Shown here: one piece after another, positions 34,835 through 43,933 of the stretch
Layout of the letters: each line of letters starts with the position of its first letter
Numbering within the stretch: position 1 is the stretch's first letter
NCBI GenBank assembly: GCA_947631005.1
Contig: CANRJR010000002.1
Coordinates: 42,511 to 106,510 of the forward strand
Length of the DNA: 64,000 bases
Reading direction: 5' to 3'
Source of the DNA: an uncultured Clostridia bacterium
GTDB lineage: Bacteria; Bacillota; Clostridia; Christensenellales; Borkfalkiaceae
Made by a program: the position numbers and the translations under genes
The notes under the pieces: model-generated
Told to the model about the DNA's origin: nothing
What the model saw: the letters and a program-made list of their open reading frames with translations, nothing else
Databases searched by the model: none

Positions 34835-36142
34835 ATGAAGTACGAAATCGTGCCCGCAGAGAAGAGCACCGTAAAGATCACCATGACGTTCACGCCCGAA
34901 GAGTGGGCGGAGGCGGGCGAAAAGGCATTCCGCGAAAACAAACACCGCTACTTTGTCAACGGTTTTCGCAGGGGGAAAGCTCCCAAGGGCGCGATCGAAC
35001 GGGTGTACGGCTCGGGCGTGTTCTTCGAACCCGCGCTCAACAATCTTCTCGGCGAAAACTACGGGAAGATCCTCGACGCGGAAAAGGAGAACTTCACCCC
35101 CGTCGGCGAACCCTCCGTCTCCCTCGGGGAGAATTTCTCGGAGGAGAACGTCGTGCTCGTCGCAACGACGCCCGTCAAGCCCGACGTCTCCATCGCGGCT
35201 TACAAGGGTATAAAAATCTCCAAGTATGAGTATACTGTTACGGACGCCGACGTGGACAAGGAGATCGATGCCATGCGCGATCGGGTCGCCGAACGCGTCG
35301 ACGTCACCGACCGCCCCGCCCAACTCACCGATACCGTCAACATTGACTTTGTAGGCAAGGTCGACGGCAACACGTTCGAGGGCGGCAGCGCGGAAAAATA
35401 CGACCTCACGCTTGGCTCGGGTCAGTTCATCCCCGGCTTTGAAGAGAAGCTCGTCGGCATGACGATCGGCGAGACGCGGGACGTAGACGTCGTGTTCCCC
35501 GAGGACTATCAGGCGGAGGACCTCAAAGGCAAACCCGCCGTGTTCACGGTCACCCTGCATTCCATCAAGGGGAAGAACCTGCCCGCGCTCGACGAGGCGT
35601 TCGCCAAGAAGATGGGCTCGGACAGCGTGGAGGCGTACCGCGTAAAAGTCCGCGAGCGGCTCGAACAGAACGCGAAGAACCGTTCCCGCAACGAGACCGA
35701 AGACGCCATCGTAGAGGCGATCGCCCAAGGCGCGTCCGCCGAGATCCCCGACGCGATGGTCGAGGCGCAGGAGGATTATTCCCTGCAAAGAATGGAATAC
35801 AACTTCATGTATCAGGGCATCAAGCTCGACGACTATCTCAACTACATCGGCTCGACCCGCGAGGAATATAAGAAGAATTTCGAAGCGGACGCGAGACGGG
35901 CGGTGCTCAAACAGCTCATCGTCGAAAAGATCATCAAGCTCGAAAACATCACGGCTGGCGAAGAGGAGATCGAGGAGAAGATCGCAGAGCAGGCGAAGAG
36001 CGTCGGGAAAGAGCCCGAAGAATACAAAAAGACGATGGACTCCCGCCAGAGGGATTATATCGAAAACGACATCAAGGTCACCAAGCTGTTCGAGTTCCTC
36101 ATGGCGAATAACGAAATGGTCCTCGCGGAGGTAAACGCATGA
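34835..36142 (+). CDS. tig: Trigger factor
   Basis: Ribosome-bound chaperone with peptidyl-prolyl isomerase activity, 435 residues. The N-terminal domain has the ribosome-binding signature in [12 protein letters not shown], the FKBP-like domain ([36 protein letters not shown]) is near 165-250, and the helical C domain follows. TGAGGAGACAAG is the ribosome-binding site; a TAAAAT -10 box is at 34790-34795 with a weak -35. It overlaps clpP by four bases. Confidence 0.97.
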   Translation: MKYEIVPAEKSTVKITMTFTPEEWAEAGEKAFRENKHRYFVNGFRRGKAPKGAIERVYGSGVFFEPALNNLLGENYGKILDAEKENFTPVGEPSVSLGENFSEENVVLVATTPVKPDVSIAAYKGIKISKYEYTVTDADVDKEIDAMRDRVAERVDVTDRPAQLTDTVNIDFVGKVDGNTFEGGSAEKYDLTLGSGQFIPGFEEKLVGMTIGETRDVDVVFPEDYQAEDLKGKPAVFTVTLHSIKGKNLPALDEAFAKKMGSDSVEAYRVKVRERLEQNAKNRSRNETEDAIVEAIAQGASAEIPDAMVEAQEDYSLQRMEYNFMYQGIKLDDYLNYIGSTREEYKKNFEADARRAVLKQLIVEKIIKLENITAGEEEIEEKIAEQAKSVGKEPEEYKKTMDSRQRDYIENDIKVTKLFEFLMANNEMVLAEVNA

Positions 36143-36732
36143 AAGAAAAGAACGTTCTCATCCCCTACGTCGTCGAACGCACATCGGGCGGCGAGCGCAG
36201 TTACGACCTGTATTCCCGCCTTCTCGAAGACAGGATCATCTTTTTGAGCGGGGAGATCGACGACGTTACGGCAAACGCCGTCGTCGCACAGCTCATTTAC
36301 CTCGAAGGGAAAGATCCCACCAAGGAGATCTGCCTCTACATCAACAGCCCGGGCGGCTCGGTCTCCGCGGGCATGGCGATCTACGACACGATGAACTACA
36401 TCAAGTGCGACGTGTCGACCATCTGCATCGGGCTCGCCGCGTCGATGGGCGCGTTCCTGCTCGCCGCAGGCACGAAAGGCAAACGGTACGCGCTCAAAAA
36501 CAGCGAGATCATGATCCATCAGCCCCTCGGCGGCGCGCAGGGTCAGGCGAGCGACATCAAGATCCAGGCGGAACACATCTTACGAATCAAAGAGAAAATG
36601 ACCCGCATTCTCGCCGAGAATACGGGCAAGCCCTACGAAGTCGTGGCGCGGGACACCGACCGCGACAACTACTTGACCGCAGACGAAGCGCGCGCCTACG
36701 GTTTGATCGACAACGTGTACGACAGACGTTGA
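36139..36732 (+). CDS. clpP: ATP-dependent Clp protease proteolytic subunit
   Basis: Serine protease that forms the tetradecameric chamber used by ClpX and ClpC. The catalytic serine is S102 in LAASMGAF and the histidine is H127 in IMIHQPLGG; an aspartate in [11 protein letters not shown] completes the triad. [17 protein letters not shown] is typical. At 197 residues it is a normal length. The start overlaps the tig stop, and clpX follows by 37 bases, the classic order. Confidence 0.98.
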   Translation: MKEKNVLIPYVVERTSGGERSYDLYSRLLEDRIIFLSGEIDDVTANAVVAQLIYLEGKDPTKEICLYINSPGGSVSAGMAIYDTMNYIKCDVSTICIGLAASMGAFLLAAGTKGKRYALKNSEIMIHQPLGGAQGQASDIKIQAEHILRIKEKMTRILAENTGKPYEVVARDTDRDNYLTADEARAYGLIDNVYDRR

Positions 36733-36769
36733 ACGCGCCGTTCCCCCGCGGAACATCAAGGGAGGATCC

Positions 36770-37996
36770 ATGGCAAAATACGAACAACGCTGTTCCTTTT
36801 GCGGAAAGGAAAAAGCCAAAACGAAAAAATTGATCTCCGGCCCCGACGGCGTGGCGATCTGCGACGAATGCGTCGAGCTCTGCCGCGATATGATGGCGAA
36901 AACGCCCGTCGAAAACGCCGAAAAGGTGGAGCTCAAAAAACCCGCCGAGATCAAGGAGGAGCTCGACCGCTATATCGTGGGACAGGACAAGGCAAAGCGC
37001 GTTCTGTCCGTCGCGGTCTACAATCATTATAAACGCATCAACGCCATGCTCGAAGGCAAGGAGGACGACGTTGAGATCGAAAAGAGCAACATTCTCCTGC
37101 TCGGACCGACGGGGAGCGGCAAAACGCTTCTCGCGCGTACCCTTGCCAAAATTCTGAACGTGCCGTTCGCCACGAGCGACGCGACCACGCTCACCGAGGC
37201 GGGCTACGTCGGCGAGGACGTCGAAAATATTTTGCTCAAACTCATCCAGAACGCCGATTACGACATCGAGCGCGCCCAGCGCGGCATCATCTATATCGAC
37301 GAGATCGACAAGATCGCCCGCAAGGGGGAGAATGTCTCCATCACGCGCGACGTATCGGGCGAGGGCGTCCAGCAAGCCCTGCTCAAAATCATCGAGAGCA
37401 CGGTGGCGAACGTACCGCCGCAGGGGGGGAGAAAACATCCCCAGCAGGACTGCATGCGCATCGACACCACCAACATCCTCTTCATCTGCGGAGGCGCGTT
37501 CGTCGGGCTCGACAAGATCGTCGGCGCACGGAAAGACGATTCGGGGCTCGGCTTCGGCGGCAAGGTGCGCCCTGGCGAGAACGAGGTCGACTATTCCCTC
37601 CTCGACGACGTAAAGCCGCAGGACCTCACCAAATTCGGGCTCATTCCCGAGTTTGTGGGGCGCGTCCCCATCGTCGTGAGCTTGCAGGCACTCGACGAAA
37701 ACGCGCTCGTGAGTATCCTCACGCAGCCCAAAAACGCCATCATCAAGCAATATCAAAAGCTCGTCGGGTTGGACGGGGTCAAGCTGACGGTGGAGGACGG
37801 CGCGGTGCGCGAGATCGCCAACACCGCTATCCGCTTAAAGACGGGCGCGCGCGGACTGCGCACCATCATCGAGGGGATCATGACGGACGTCATGTACGAC
37901 ATCCCCAACGAGAAGAACGTGGAGGAAGTCATCATCACGCGCGACTGCGTGGCTTCGGGTGCAAAACCCACCGTCGTGTATAAGAAAAGCGCGTGA
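36770..37996 (+). CDS. clpX: ATP-dependent Clp protease ATPase subunit ClpX
   Basis: AAA+ unfoldase that feeds ClpP, 408 residues. The zinc-binding domain cysteines are C8, C11, C31 and C34. Walker A is GPTGSGKT near 113-120, with Walker [10 protein letters not shown] and the pore loop GYVGED. The stop is followed after 19 bases by a copy of the hairpin-plus-body repeat, which may serve as its terminator. Confidence 0.98.
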   Translation: MAKYEQRCSFCGKEKAKTKKLISGPDGVAICDECVELCRDMMAKTPVENAEKVELKKPAEIKEELDRYIVGQDKAKRVLSVAVYNHYKRINAMLEGKEDDVEIEKSNILLLGPTGSGKTLLARTLAKILNVPFATSDATTLTEAGYVGEDVENILLKLIQNADYDIERAQRGIIYIDEIDKIARKGENVSITRDVSGEGVQQALLKIIESTVANVPPQGGRKHPQQDCMRIDTTNILFICGGAFVGLDKIVGARKDDSGLGFGGKVRPGENEVDYSLLDDVKPQDLTKFGLIPEFVGRVPIVVSLQALDENALVSILTQPKNAIIKQYQKLVGLDGVKLTVEDGAVREIANTAIRLKTGARGLRTIIEGIMTDVMYDIPNEKNVEEVIITRDCVASGAKPTVVYKKSA

Positions 37997-38015
37997 AATT
38001 ATTCACAAAGAGGTT

Positions 38016-38160
38016 CACACTTTTCTTTTCTGTGCGGGGCGCGTAGCTTCCCGCGCGAAAAGAAAAGTCGTGAGAGAAAATGACTCTCGCTTTAATTCAG
38101 TTGGTCGTCTTGTTCGCTTTGTAAGACAATAAGCCGCAAGCGTGCGGCAAATTGGGTGGA
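38016..38160 (+). repeat. Post-gene repeat, copy A (hairpin plus body)
   Basis: The block opens with a hairpin (ACTTTTCTTTTC pairs with GAAAAGAAAAGT, plus an inner GC stem, 38016-38072) and continues with a structured body containing GTAAGACAATAAGCCGCAAG. The same hairpin is repeated base for base at 62347-62402 after the rubrerythrin gene. The body recurs in inverted orientation at 57809-58171 after ychF. In each case it lies right behind a stop codon and points the same way relative to the gene. Confidence 0.9.
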
Positions 38161-38322
38161 GCGGCGTTGCTTCTGTTCATCAGCCCTGTGGGCTGTGAAC
38201 AACGCCGCGACAGGAGCGCAGGCAGGCGCGACGGGCTTTGCGGCGGTCCCTGCCGCCCAAAGGCGCAGCGTATAGGGTTCCCGCAAAAAGACATAGTATT
38301 TTTGTGGGATAAAAATAGCGTG
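38160..38322. repeat. Insert inside repeat copy A, with two hairpins of its own
   Basis: In copy D the body runs straight from CAAATTGTG to AGCGTGGTTTTCCTCGCGCC. In copy A about 160 other bases lie between those points. The insert has one hairpin formed by GCGGCGTTG and CAACGCCGC with GTTCA/TGAAC inside, and a second formed by CCCGCAAAAA and TTTTTGTGGG. It has no convincing coding frame and is probably a nested repeat. Confidence 0.7.
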
Positions 38323-38364
38323 GTTTTCCTCGCGCCGTTATTGGAAGCCAAAAGAGCGTTAAAA

Positions 38365-38580
38365 TAGTGTCATGTTGAGCCGAGAGCCCGCGTCGAGGAG
38401 ACGCGGGCTCTCGTGTCGAAACATCTCCCTTGTTTTTATTTGCCCTTTGCTTATATTCCGCTGTCATTTTGAGTGAAGTGAGCGAAGCGAACGGAATCGA
38501 AAAATCCCCTTGGTCGTTGTCAAAGCATTTAATACAATAAGGGAGATTCTTCGCTTCGCTCTGAATGACAATTTAGAACG
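38365..38580. repeat. Mosaic of dispersed palindromic repeats (cluster 2)
   Basis: It includes the GAGAGCCCGCGTC hairpin at 38382-38412 (shared with 9740 and 62923), GAAACATCTCCCTT, a GAGTGAAGTGAGCGAAGCGA block, and GGGAGATTCTTCGCTTCGCT. No gene is seen. Confidence 0.85.
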
Positions 38581-38596
38581 CTTGTGTGTTTCTAAT

Positions 38597-38661
38597 ATGC
38601 TATTCCGCATTCCCTCGCGAAAAAATACTTCGTCTTTTTTTCGTGATAGGGAATATGGAAT
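38597..38661. repeat. Long imperfect hairpin
   Basis: ATTCCGCATTCCCTCGCGAAAAAA faces TTTTTTTCGTGATAGGGAATATGGAAT, an ~60-base imperfect palindrome. The rest of 38661-38816, ahead of the ABC gene promoter, shows nothing I can name. Confidence 0.7.
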
Positions 38662-38816
38662 GACACATTGGAAGCGCGGGTCAAAATGCCTATATAGAAA
38701 GCGGGCGGGACGGTTTTGTGTGTAAGCATGGCGATTTCGTCGGGCAGAAACTTACGGGCAAAGAATTTTTGTGCAAACTATACAATCATAGGGGGGAAGT
38801 TTGTTCTATTTTCCTA

Positions 38817-38845
38817 TTGAAATTTTTCTCGGTTTCGTGTAGAAT
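38817..38845 (+). promoter_or_regulatory. Promoter of the ABC ATPase gene
   Basis: TTGAAA at 38817-38822, 17 bases, TAGAAT at 38840-38845. CAGGAGGAACTT is the ribosome-binding site. Confidence 0.85.
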
Positions 38846-38881
38846 AGATACAAAGAATCTTTATGATATCAGGAGGAACTT

Positions 38882-40267
38882 ATGTCCGGTCTTTTACTGA
38901 AAGGCATCAACAAAGTGTATCCCGGCGGCAACCAGGCGGTTTTCAACTTCTGCCTCGAAATCAGGGATAAAGAATTCATGGTATTCGTCGGTCCTTCGGG
39001 CTGCGGCAAATCCACGACGCTCCGTATGATCGCGGGTCTCGAAGAGATCTCTTCGGGCGAGCTGTACATCGACGGCAAGCTCGTCAACGACGTCGTTCCC
39101 AAAGACAGAGACATCGCAATGGTTTTCCAGAACTACGCGTTGTATCCCCATATGTCCGTGTACGACAACATGGCGTTCGGTCTTAAACTTCGCAAAGTCC
39201 CCAAGGACGTCATCGACAGAGACGTGAAAGCGGCGGCGGAGATCCTCGGCATCACCGATTACCTCTCCCGTAAGCCCAAGGCTCTTTCGGGTGGTCAGCG
39301 TCAGCGTGTCGCGCTCGGCCGTACCATCGTCCGTAAGCCCAAGGTATTCCTTCTCGACGAGCCTCTGTCCAACCTCGACGCGAAACTCCGCGCCCAGATG
39401 AGAACGGAGATCAGCAAGCTGCACGTCCGCCTCGGGACGACGTTCATCTACGTCACCCACGACCAGATCGAGGCTATGACGATGGGTTCGCGTATCGTCG
39501 TTATGAAAGACGGGTTCATGCAGCAGGTCGATACCCCTCAAAACCTCTACGACTATCCCATCAACCTCTTCGTCGCTGGCTTCATCGGCACGCCCCAGAT
39601 GAACTTCTTCAAGAACGCCACCATCACCGAAGAGAACAAGAAGATTTACGTCAACTTCATCGGCGGCAACAAGATCTTGCTTCCCGAGACGATGGTCAAG
39701 AAGATCAAGAATCTCGACGAATACAAGAACACGGGGAAAGAGGTCACGCTCGGCGTCCGTCCCGAAGATATCCACGAGGATGAGAGATTCATCGCCACCT
39801 CGCCTGACACCGTCGTCACCGCGAAGATCGAAGTCATCGAAAAACTCGGTGCGGAAATGCAGATCTACTGCGACCTCGACTATCAGAACGAGAAAGTCAC
39901 CCTCGTCGACAGCGTTGCACAGATGGTCGCGAAGATCTCCTCGCGTGCGTCCGTCGCCCTCGGCGAGATCGTTAAGCTCGCGTTCGACGCGCGTCACATC
40001 CACCTCTTCGACGGCTACACCGAAGCGACGATGTTGGAGCGCGACGAGCACTACGACGTCATTCCCGAAAACGCGGAAGGCGCGGCGTTCGTTCCTCCTA
40101 CACCGCAGGAAATGCAAGCCCAGATCGAGGCTGCCCGCGTCGTGACGAAAGAGATGAAGAAGCTCGCCCGTCAGGATGCGAAGATGGCAAAGCGCGCGCA
40201 AGCCGCCGCTGCCGCCGAGCAGCCCGCAGAGGAAACGCCCGCCGACGAGAACAAAGACGAGCAATAA
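38882..40267 (+). CDS. Sugar ABC transporter ATP-binding protein (MsmK/UgpC type)
   Basis: A 461-residue ATPase that can power several carbohydrate importers. Walker A GPSGCGKST is at 37-45, the signature LSGGQRQRVALGR near 135, Walker B FLLDEPLSNLD and the switch histidine in YVTHD follow. The regulatory TOBE region is present (VTLGVRPEDIH). The C-terminus carries an extra ~40-residue tail rich in Ala, Lys and Glu. Codon choice differs from neighbours (more CGT and GGT), as for a highly expressed gene. No permease or binding-protein gene is nearby, which fits a shared multitask ATPase. Confidence 0.93.
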   Translation: MSGLLLKGINKVYPGGNQAVFNFCLEIRDKEFMVFVGPSGCGKSTTLRMIAGLEEISSGELYIDGKLVNDVVPKDRDIAMVFQNYALYPHMSVYDNMAFGLKLRKVPKDVIDRDVKAAAEILGITDYLSRKPKALSGGQRQRVALGRTIVRKPKVFLLDEPLSNLDAKLRAQMRTEISKLHVRLGTTFIYVTHDQIEAMTMGSRIVVMKDGFMQQVDTPQNLYDYPINLFVAGFIGTPQMNFFKNATITEENKKIYVNFIGGNKILLPETMVKKIKNLDEYKNTGKEVTLGVRPEDIHEDERFIATSPDTVVTAKIEVIEKLGAEMQIYCDLDYQNEKVTLVDSVAQMVAKISSRASVALGEIVKLAFDARHIHLFDGYTEATMLERDEHYDVIPENAEGAAFVPPTPQEMQAQIEAARVVTKEMKKLARQDAKMAKRAQAAAAAEQPAEETPADENKDEQ

Positions 40268-40281
40268 CTTCCCGCATTACC

Positions 40282-40314
40282 AAAGAGCGTTTGCCGCACG
40301 GCAAACGCTCTTTT
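40282..40314 (+). terminator. Terminator after the ABC ATPase gene
   Basis: AAAGAGCGTTTGCCG, CAC loop, CGGCAAACGCTCTTTT, perfect stem. Confidence 0.95.
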
Positions 40315-40335
40315 CTCCTTTTGGGCGCGAAAGAG

Positions 40336-40364
40336 TTGACAAATCGCAAAAAACAAGCTATGAT
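40336..40364 (+). promoter_or_regulatory. Promoter of the metal-exporter operon
   Basis: TTGACA at 40336-40341, 17 bases, TATGAT at 40359-40364, then GGGAGGAACGG before the ATG. Confidence 0.88.
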
Positions 40365-40393
40365 GAAGCGAAACGAATTCGGGAGGAACGGAT

Positions 40394-41353
40394 ATGTGGG
40401 ACGTCTTGCTTGACGCATTGATCGATACGCTCATCCTCTTTCCGTTTCTCTTCGCGCTCTATGTGCTCATCGAGGTGATGGAGCACAACACGCAGGTGAG
40501 CAAGCCGCGCCTCCTTTCGGGACGCTTCGCGCCGCTCGTCGGCGCGGCTTCGGGCATCGTACCCATGTGCGGCTTTTCGGTGATGGCGGCAAAGCTCTAC
40601 CGCCACCGCCATATCACTGTGGGGACGCTCATCGCCGTTCTGATCGCCACGAGCGACGAGGGATTGCTCGTCCTGCTCCTTTCGCCGCTTCCGTGGCTCG
40701 AAAAGCTGTACACGATCGCCGCGCTCTGCGGCTCGAAACTTCTCCTCGGCGCGGGGCTCGGCTATCTCGCGGACTTCTTCGTCAGCCGCACCCCCCTCGT
40801 CCCCATTCCGCAAGCGCACGGGGAAGCACACGACCATCTTCATGAAGAAGAACATACGCACGAAGAGGAACACGCGGAGGACTGCGCCTGCGGCGAGCTT
40901 TCGGCTTGCGAGCACAAGAAAAAGGGCGCGCTCATGCTCTATTTGGCGTCGCCGCTCCTGCATGCCTTGCAGGTCGCCGCGTTCGTTCTGATCGTCAATG
41001 TGCTGTTCGGTACGCTCTTTTTCGGGCTGGGCGGGGGAGACGAAGAGGCGGGCGCGGACGTCGTTGCCTCGTTCATGAGCGGGGCGGCGTATTGGTGGCA
41101 ACCCCTGTTGTGCGCGCTCGTCGGCGTGATCCCGAACTGCGCGTCGTCGGTGATCTTGGCGGAGGCGTACGCGCTCGGCGGGATCGGCTTCGGCGGACTG
41201 TTCTCGGGTCTGTTCGTGAACGCGGGGCTCGGCTATCTCATCTTACTCGGGAAAGGCCGCCGCAAGAGCGGCGCGTTGATCTTGCTCGTCCTCTTTGTGC
41301 TCGCGCTGGTGTTCGGCTACCTCGCGGGCGCGGTGGAATATTTTGCGTTTTGA
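40394..41353 (+). CDS. Putative heavy-metal (manganese/arsenic type) exporter with His-rich loop
   Basis: A 319-residue polytopic membrane protein of the ArsP_2/DUF2899 type (putative 10-TM metal exporter). Paired motifs are seen: SGIVPMCGFSVMAAKLY in the first half and GVIPNCASSVILAEAY in the second, each with a conserved proline-cysteine. The loop at about 140-175 is very rich in His, Glu and Cys (HDHLHEEEHTHEEEHAEDCAC), a likely metal-binding sensor or chelating arm. The transported ion is unknown. The next gene starts ten bases on. Confidence 0.85.
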   Translation: MWDVLLDALIDTLILFPFLFALYVLIEVMEHNTQVSKPRLLSGRFAPLVGAASGIVPMCGFSVMAAKLYRHRHITVGTLIAVLIATSDEGLLVLLLSPLPWLEKLYTIAALCGSKLLLGAGLGYLADFFVSRTPLVPIPQAHGEAHDHLHEEEHTHEEEHAEDCACGELSACEHKKKGALMLYLASPLLHALQVAAFVLIVNVLFGTLFFGLGGGDEEAGADVVASFMSGAAYWWQPLLCALVGVIPNCASSVILAEAYALGGIGFGGLFSGLFVNAGLGYLILLGKGRRKSGALILLVLFVLALVFGYLAGAVEYFAF

Positions 41354-41362
41354 GTTGTCGAG

Positions 41363-42409
41363 GTGCATATGCCCGATGGGACGTTGTACGCCGCGACGAC
41401 CCCCGCTTGCGGGGCGATGTACGAAGGAAGATTTTCGGACGCGCTTTTGACCTTTATGCGCGGTCGGGCGGGGAAGGCACTTTTGCTCTCGGACGGCGTA
41501 TCGTACGGCGCGCTCGCGCCGCATTCGCTCACGCCGCGGACTCTCTTTTTGGTGCTCGACGGCGACGACGCGCTCCCGCTCTTTGCCCTGCCCGACGAGA
41601 TCGCCTGCGTTGCGGCGGTGGGCGGGGCGACGGTCATGCGCGTTGCGCGTTTCTTTGCCGAGGTGCGCGGCATTCCCTGTCTGCTCGCCCCGACGGACGC
41701 CATGCAAGACGGCGTTTATGAGCGGCGCGCCTATGTGACGATCGACGGCGTTCCGTCGTCCGTATTTTTGAAAAACGCGCAAACGGTATGCGACGAAACG
41801 CTGTTTGCGTCCTCTCTTAACCGCGCGGCGTACCGCGTTTTGCTTGCCCGTCTCGCGCTGTTGGAGGGGCGCGCGCTCGCCCGTTTTTCGGGAGAGGAGG
41901 CTTCGCCCCTTGCGGAGCGCGCCTATGCGGTGTTGTTTGCGCCGCAGCCCGTCCTGCAAAAGAACGCGGCGTTGCGGCGATTGGAGTGCGAGGGGCTGTC
42001 CTGCGGGGAGGGCGTTCCGCTCGCCGCCCTGTTGTCCTGCGAGAACCCCGAATACGCGGCGTACCGCGCCTTGTACGCGCTCTACCGCGCTTTCTTTGTC
42101 TGCGGCAAGCCGCGGCGGTATGTCGCGCCCGACTATCGCGCCCGCGCGGCGCGGGCGGGAGTGCCATATGCGGCGATCGCGATCCCGACCGAGGCGGAAT
42201 ATGCGCGGCGGGCGTTGGCTCTCGAACGCATGCGCGGCGCATGTGCGGACGAATTGGCAAGGATCAACCGCGAGGGTTCGGCGGAGCTCGCCTATGCGGG
42301 GGGATTGCCCGATCCCGCGCGGCTCAAAGACGCGCTCTTTTCCCTGCCCGAGCGGGGCGGCGGGCTGACGGCGGTCATCCGCGATTTCGGTCTTATGGAG
42401 GATATATGA
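41363..42409 (+). CDS. Iron-ADH / glycerol-1-phosphate dehydrogenase-like protein, metal site degenerate
   Basis: A 348-residue protein. The segment IACVAAVGGATVMRVARFFA followed by IPCLLAPTDAMQDGVYERRA resembles the NAD-binding and PTxxSxDG region of the dehydroquinate synthase/Fe-ADH/G1P dehydrogenase superfamily. The HGE-type metal histidines expected downstream are not found (LSCGEGVPLAALL stands where GE-SHG would be), so classic catalysis is doubtful. It overlaps the next HAD phosphatase gene (ATGA), suggesting joint action on a phosphorylated polyol. The family assignment is tentative. Confidence 0.5.
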   Translation: MHMPDGTLYAATTPACGAMYEGRFSDALLTFMRGRAGKALLLSDGVSYGALAPHSLTPRTLFLVLDGDDALPLFALPDEIACVAAVGGATVMRVARFFAEVRGIPCLLAPTDAMQDGVYERRAYVTIDGVPSSVFLKNAQTVCDETLFASSLNRAAYRVLLARLALLEGRALARFSGEEASPLAERAYAVLFAPQPVLQKNAALRRLECEGLSCGEGVPLAALLSCENPEYAAYRALYALYRAFFVCGKPRRYVAPDYRARAARAGVPYAAIAIPTEAEYARRALALERMRGACADELARINREGSAELAYAGGLPDPARLKDALFSLPERGGGLTAVIRDFGLMEDI

Positions 42410-43191
42410 CGGCGAAACAATTACGGGACGCGGCGGAGCTGTTTTTGCTCGACCTCGACGGAACGGTCTATCTCGGCGAAACGCCCATCGGCGACATGCG
42501 CCGCACCCTCGGCCGTCTGCGGGAGGCGGGGAAGAAGCTCGTGTTCCTCACCAACAATTCCTCCAAAACGGAGGAAGAATACCGCGCCAAGCTCTGCCGC
42601 ATCGGGCTTATGGACGGGCGGGACGCCGTGTACACTTCGGGCATGGCGGCGATCGAATTTTTGCAGACGCACCACGCGGGCAAGCGGGTGTACCTGCTCG
42701 GCACGCGCGCGCTTCGCGCCGCGTTCGCCGCGGCGGGGATATGGCTCGACGAGGACGATCCCGACGTGTGCATGCTCGCCTACGACGTGGAACTCACCTT
42801 TGAAAAGATCGAAAAATTCAACCGTTTTCTCGCGGAGGGGAGACCGTATTTCGCCACCCATCCCGACGATGTGTGTCCCACGCCGTACGGCTCTATGCCC
42901 GACGCGGGCTCGTTCATGGCGATGTTCGAGCGTTCCTCGGGGCGGTTGCCCTCACAGATCATAGGCAAGCCTTACACGGCGATGGGGGAGGCGATCGAAC
43001 GCCGCTTTCAAGTTCCGCGTGCGCATATGTGCATGGTCGGCGACCGCATGCACACGGACATCCGCTTCGCCAACAACAACGGAATGCTGTCCGTTTTGGT
43101 GCTCTCGGGGGAGACGACGCGGGAGAGCATGAAAAAATTTCCCGACCGTCCCACCCTCGTCTTACAAGATCTCAACAAAATATGGGAATGA
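42406..43191 (+). CDS. HAD-IIA family sugar-phosphatase (NagD-like)
   Basis: A 261-residue phosphatase of the HAD-IIA group. Motif I LLDLDGTVYLG, motif II FLTNNSSKT, the C2 cap with CMLAYDVELTFEKI, motif III lysine in IGKPYTAM, and motif IV MVGDRMHTDIRFANNNGM are all present. Members dephosphorylate glycerol phosphates, phosphoglycolate or sugar phosphates. The start overlaps the upstream Fe-ADH-like gene, so a glycerol-phosphate substrate is a reasonable guess. Confidence 0.9.
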   Translation: MTAKQLRDAAELFLLDLDGTVYLGETPIGDMRRTLGRLREAGKKLVFLTNNSSKTEEEYRAKLCRIGLMDGRDAVYTSGMAAIEFLQTHHAGKRVYLLGTRALRAAFAAAGIWLDEDDPDVCMLAYDVELTFEKIEKFNRFLAEGRPYFATHPDDVCPTPYGSMPDAGSFMAMFERSSGRLPSQIIGKPYTAMGEAIERRFQVPRAHMCMVGDRMHTDIRFANNNGMLSVLVLSGETTRESMKKFPDRPTLVLQDLNKIWE

Positions 43192-43210
43192 GAAAAGCGG
43201 CGCGGCGCGT

Positions 43211-43240
43211 TTGAGCGCGTCCCCCGCGGGTATATATAAT
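43211..43240 (+). promoter_or_regulatory. Promoter of the anti-sigma/sigma module
   Basis: TTGAGC at 43211-43216, 18 bases, TATAAT at 43235-43240. GGAGGAGG precedes the STAS start. Confidence 0.75.
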
Positions 43241-43271
43241 AAGGAACGCGCATGGCGCGGAGGAGGTCAGT

Positions 43272-43580
43272 ATGCAGGAACTTACCCTTCTCTCCCGCAC
43301 GCCCGAGCTTTGCTTCGGACTGTCGGGCGAGATCGATTCGCAAAACGCGGAGGATTTTTACGCGGCGGTGACGGGCGAATACGCGCTCTCCCCCGCGGAT
43401 ATGGTTTTGGAATGCGCGCGGCTCGACTTCATCGATTCGACGACGCTCGGCACGCTCGTCAAACTCCATAAAAAGCTCAAAGAGGACGGGCACAGACTGA
43501 TCCTCCGTCACCTCCCCCCCAAGCTCAAAAAACTCTTCGTCATCTGCGCGCTCGATACCATATTGGAGATAGAGCAATGA
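43272..43580 (+). CDS. Anti-sigma factor antagonist (STAS domain, SpoIIAA/RsbV-like)
   Basis: A 102-residue STAS protein. The segment DMVLECARLDFIDSTTLGTLVKLHK carries the serine (in DSTTLG) that is phosphorylated by the cognate kinase in the family. When dephosphorylated it would free the sigma factor from its anti-sigma. It overlaps the next gene by four bases and heads the four-gene module. Confidence 0.9.
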   Translation: MQELTLLSRTPELCFGLSGEIDSQNAEDFYAAVTGEYALSPADMVLECARLDFIDSTTLGTLVKLHKKLKEDGHRLILRHLPPKLKKLFVICALDTILEIEQ

Positions 43581-43933
43581 AAGAGCGGTTGACTATGGAG
43601 CTTCCCCTCGGAAGCGAGATCATGACGACGGTGCGGCTGGCGACGGGCAGTATGGCGTCTCTCATGCGGCTCGACCTCGACCGCAGCGAAGATTGCAAGG
43701 TGTGCGTCACCGAAAGTCTGCTCCTCATCACGCATGCGGGCTTCTCCCGTGCGCGCGTCACCTATTACGAGGACGGGGGGCTCTTCGTCCGTATCGAGGG
43801 CGAGGGGGAACGCGGCGCGGCGTGCGCCGTGCCCGAGGACGAGATCTCCGCCGCGCTGCTCGGCGCGCTCGCGGAAAACGTCGAGATCATACGGGAGGGG
43901 ATGTTCTCGGTCTCCTTCGCATTCAAAGCATAA
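43577..43933 (+). CDS. Degenerate GHKL ATPase-like protein
   Basis: A 118-residue protein placed where SpoIIAB/RsbW would be. KVCVTESLLLITHAGFSRA aligns with the GHKL N-box (E-x-x-x-N-A-x-x-H), but the magnesium-binding Asn is missing. The G-box glycines are also absent at the C-terminus (LLGALAENVEIIREG). It may still bind sigma or STAS as a non-kinase scaffold. It overlaps the upstream gene by four bases and the sigma gene by one. Confidence 0.65.
   Translation: MKERLTMELPLGSEIMTTVRLATGSMASLMRLDLDRSEDCKVCVTESLLLITHAGFSRARVTYYEDGGLFVRIEGEGERGAACAVPEDEISAALLGALAENVEIIREGMFSVSFAFKA

Noticed and set aside
38152..38367. Small frames across the clpX-distal repeats
   Set aside because: They are translations of the repeat body and its insert, and are not conserved between repeat copies.
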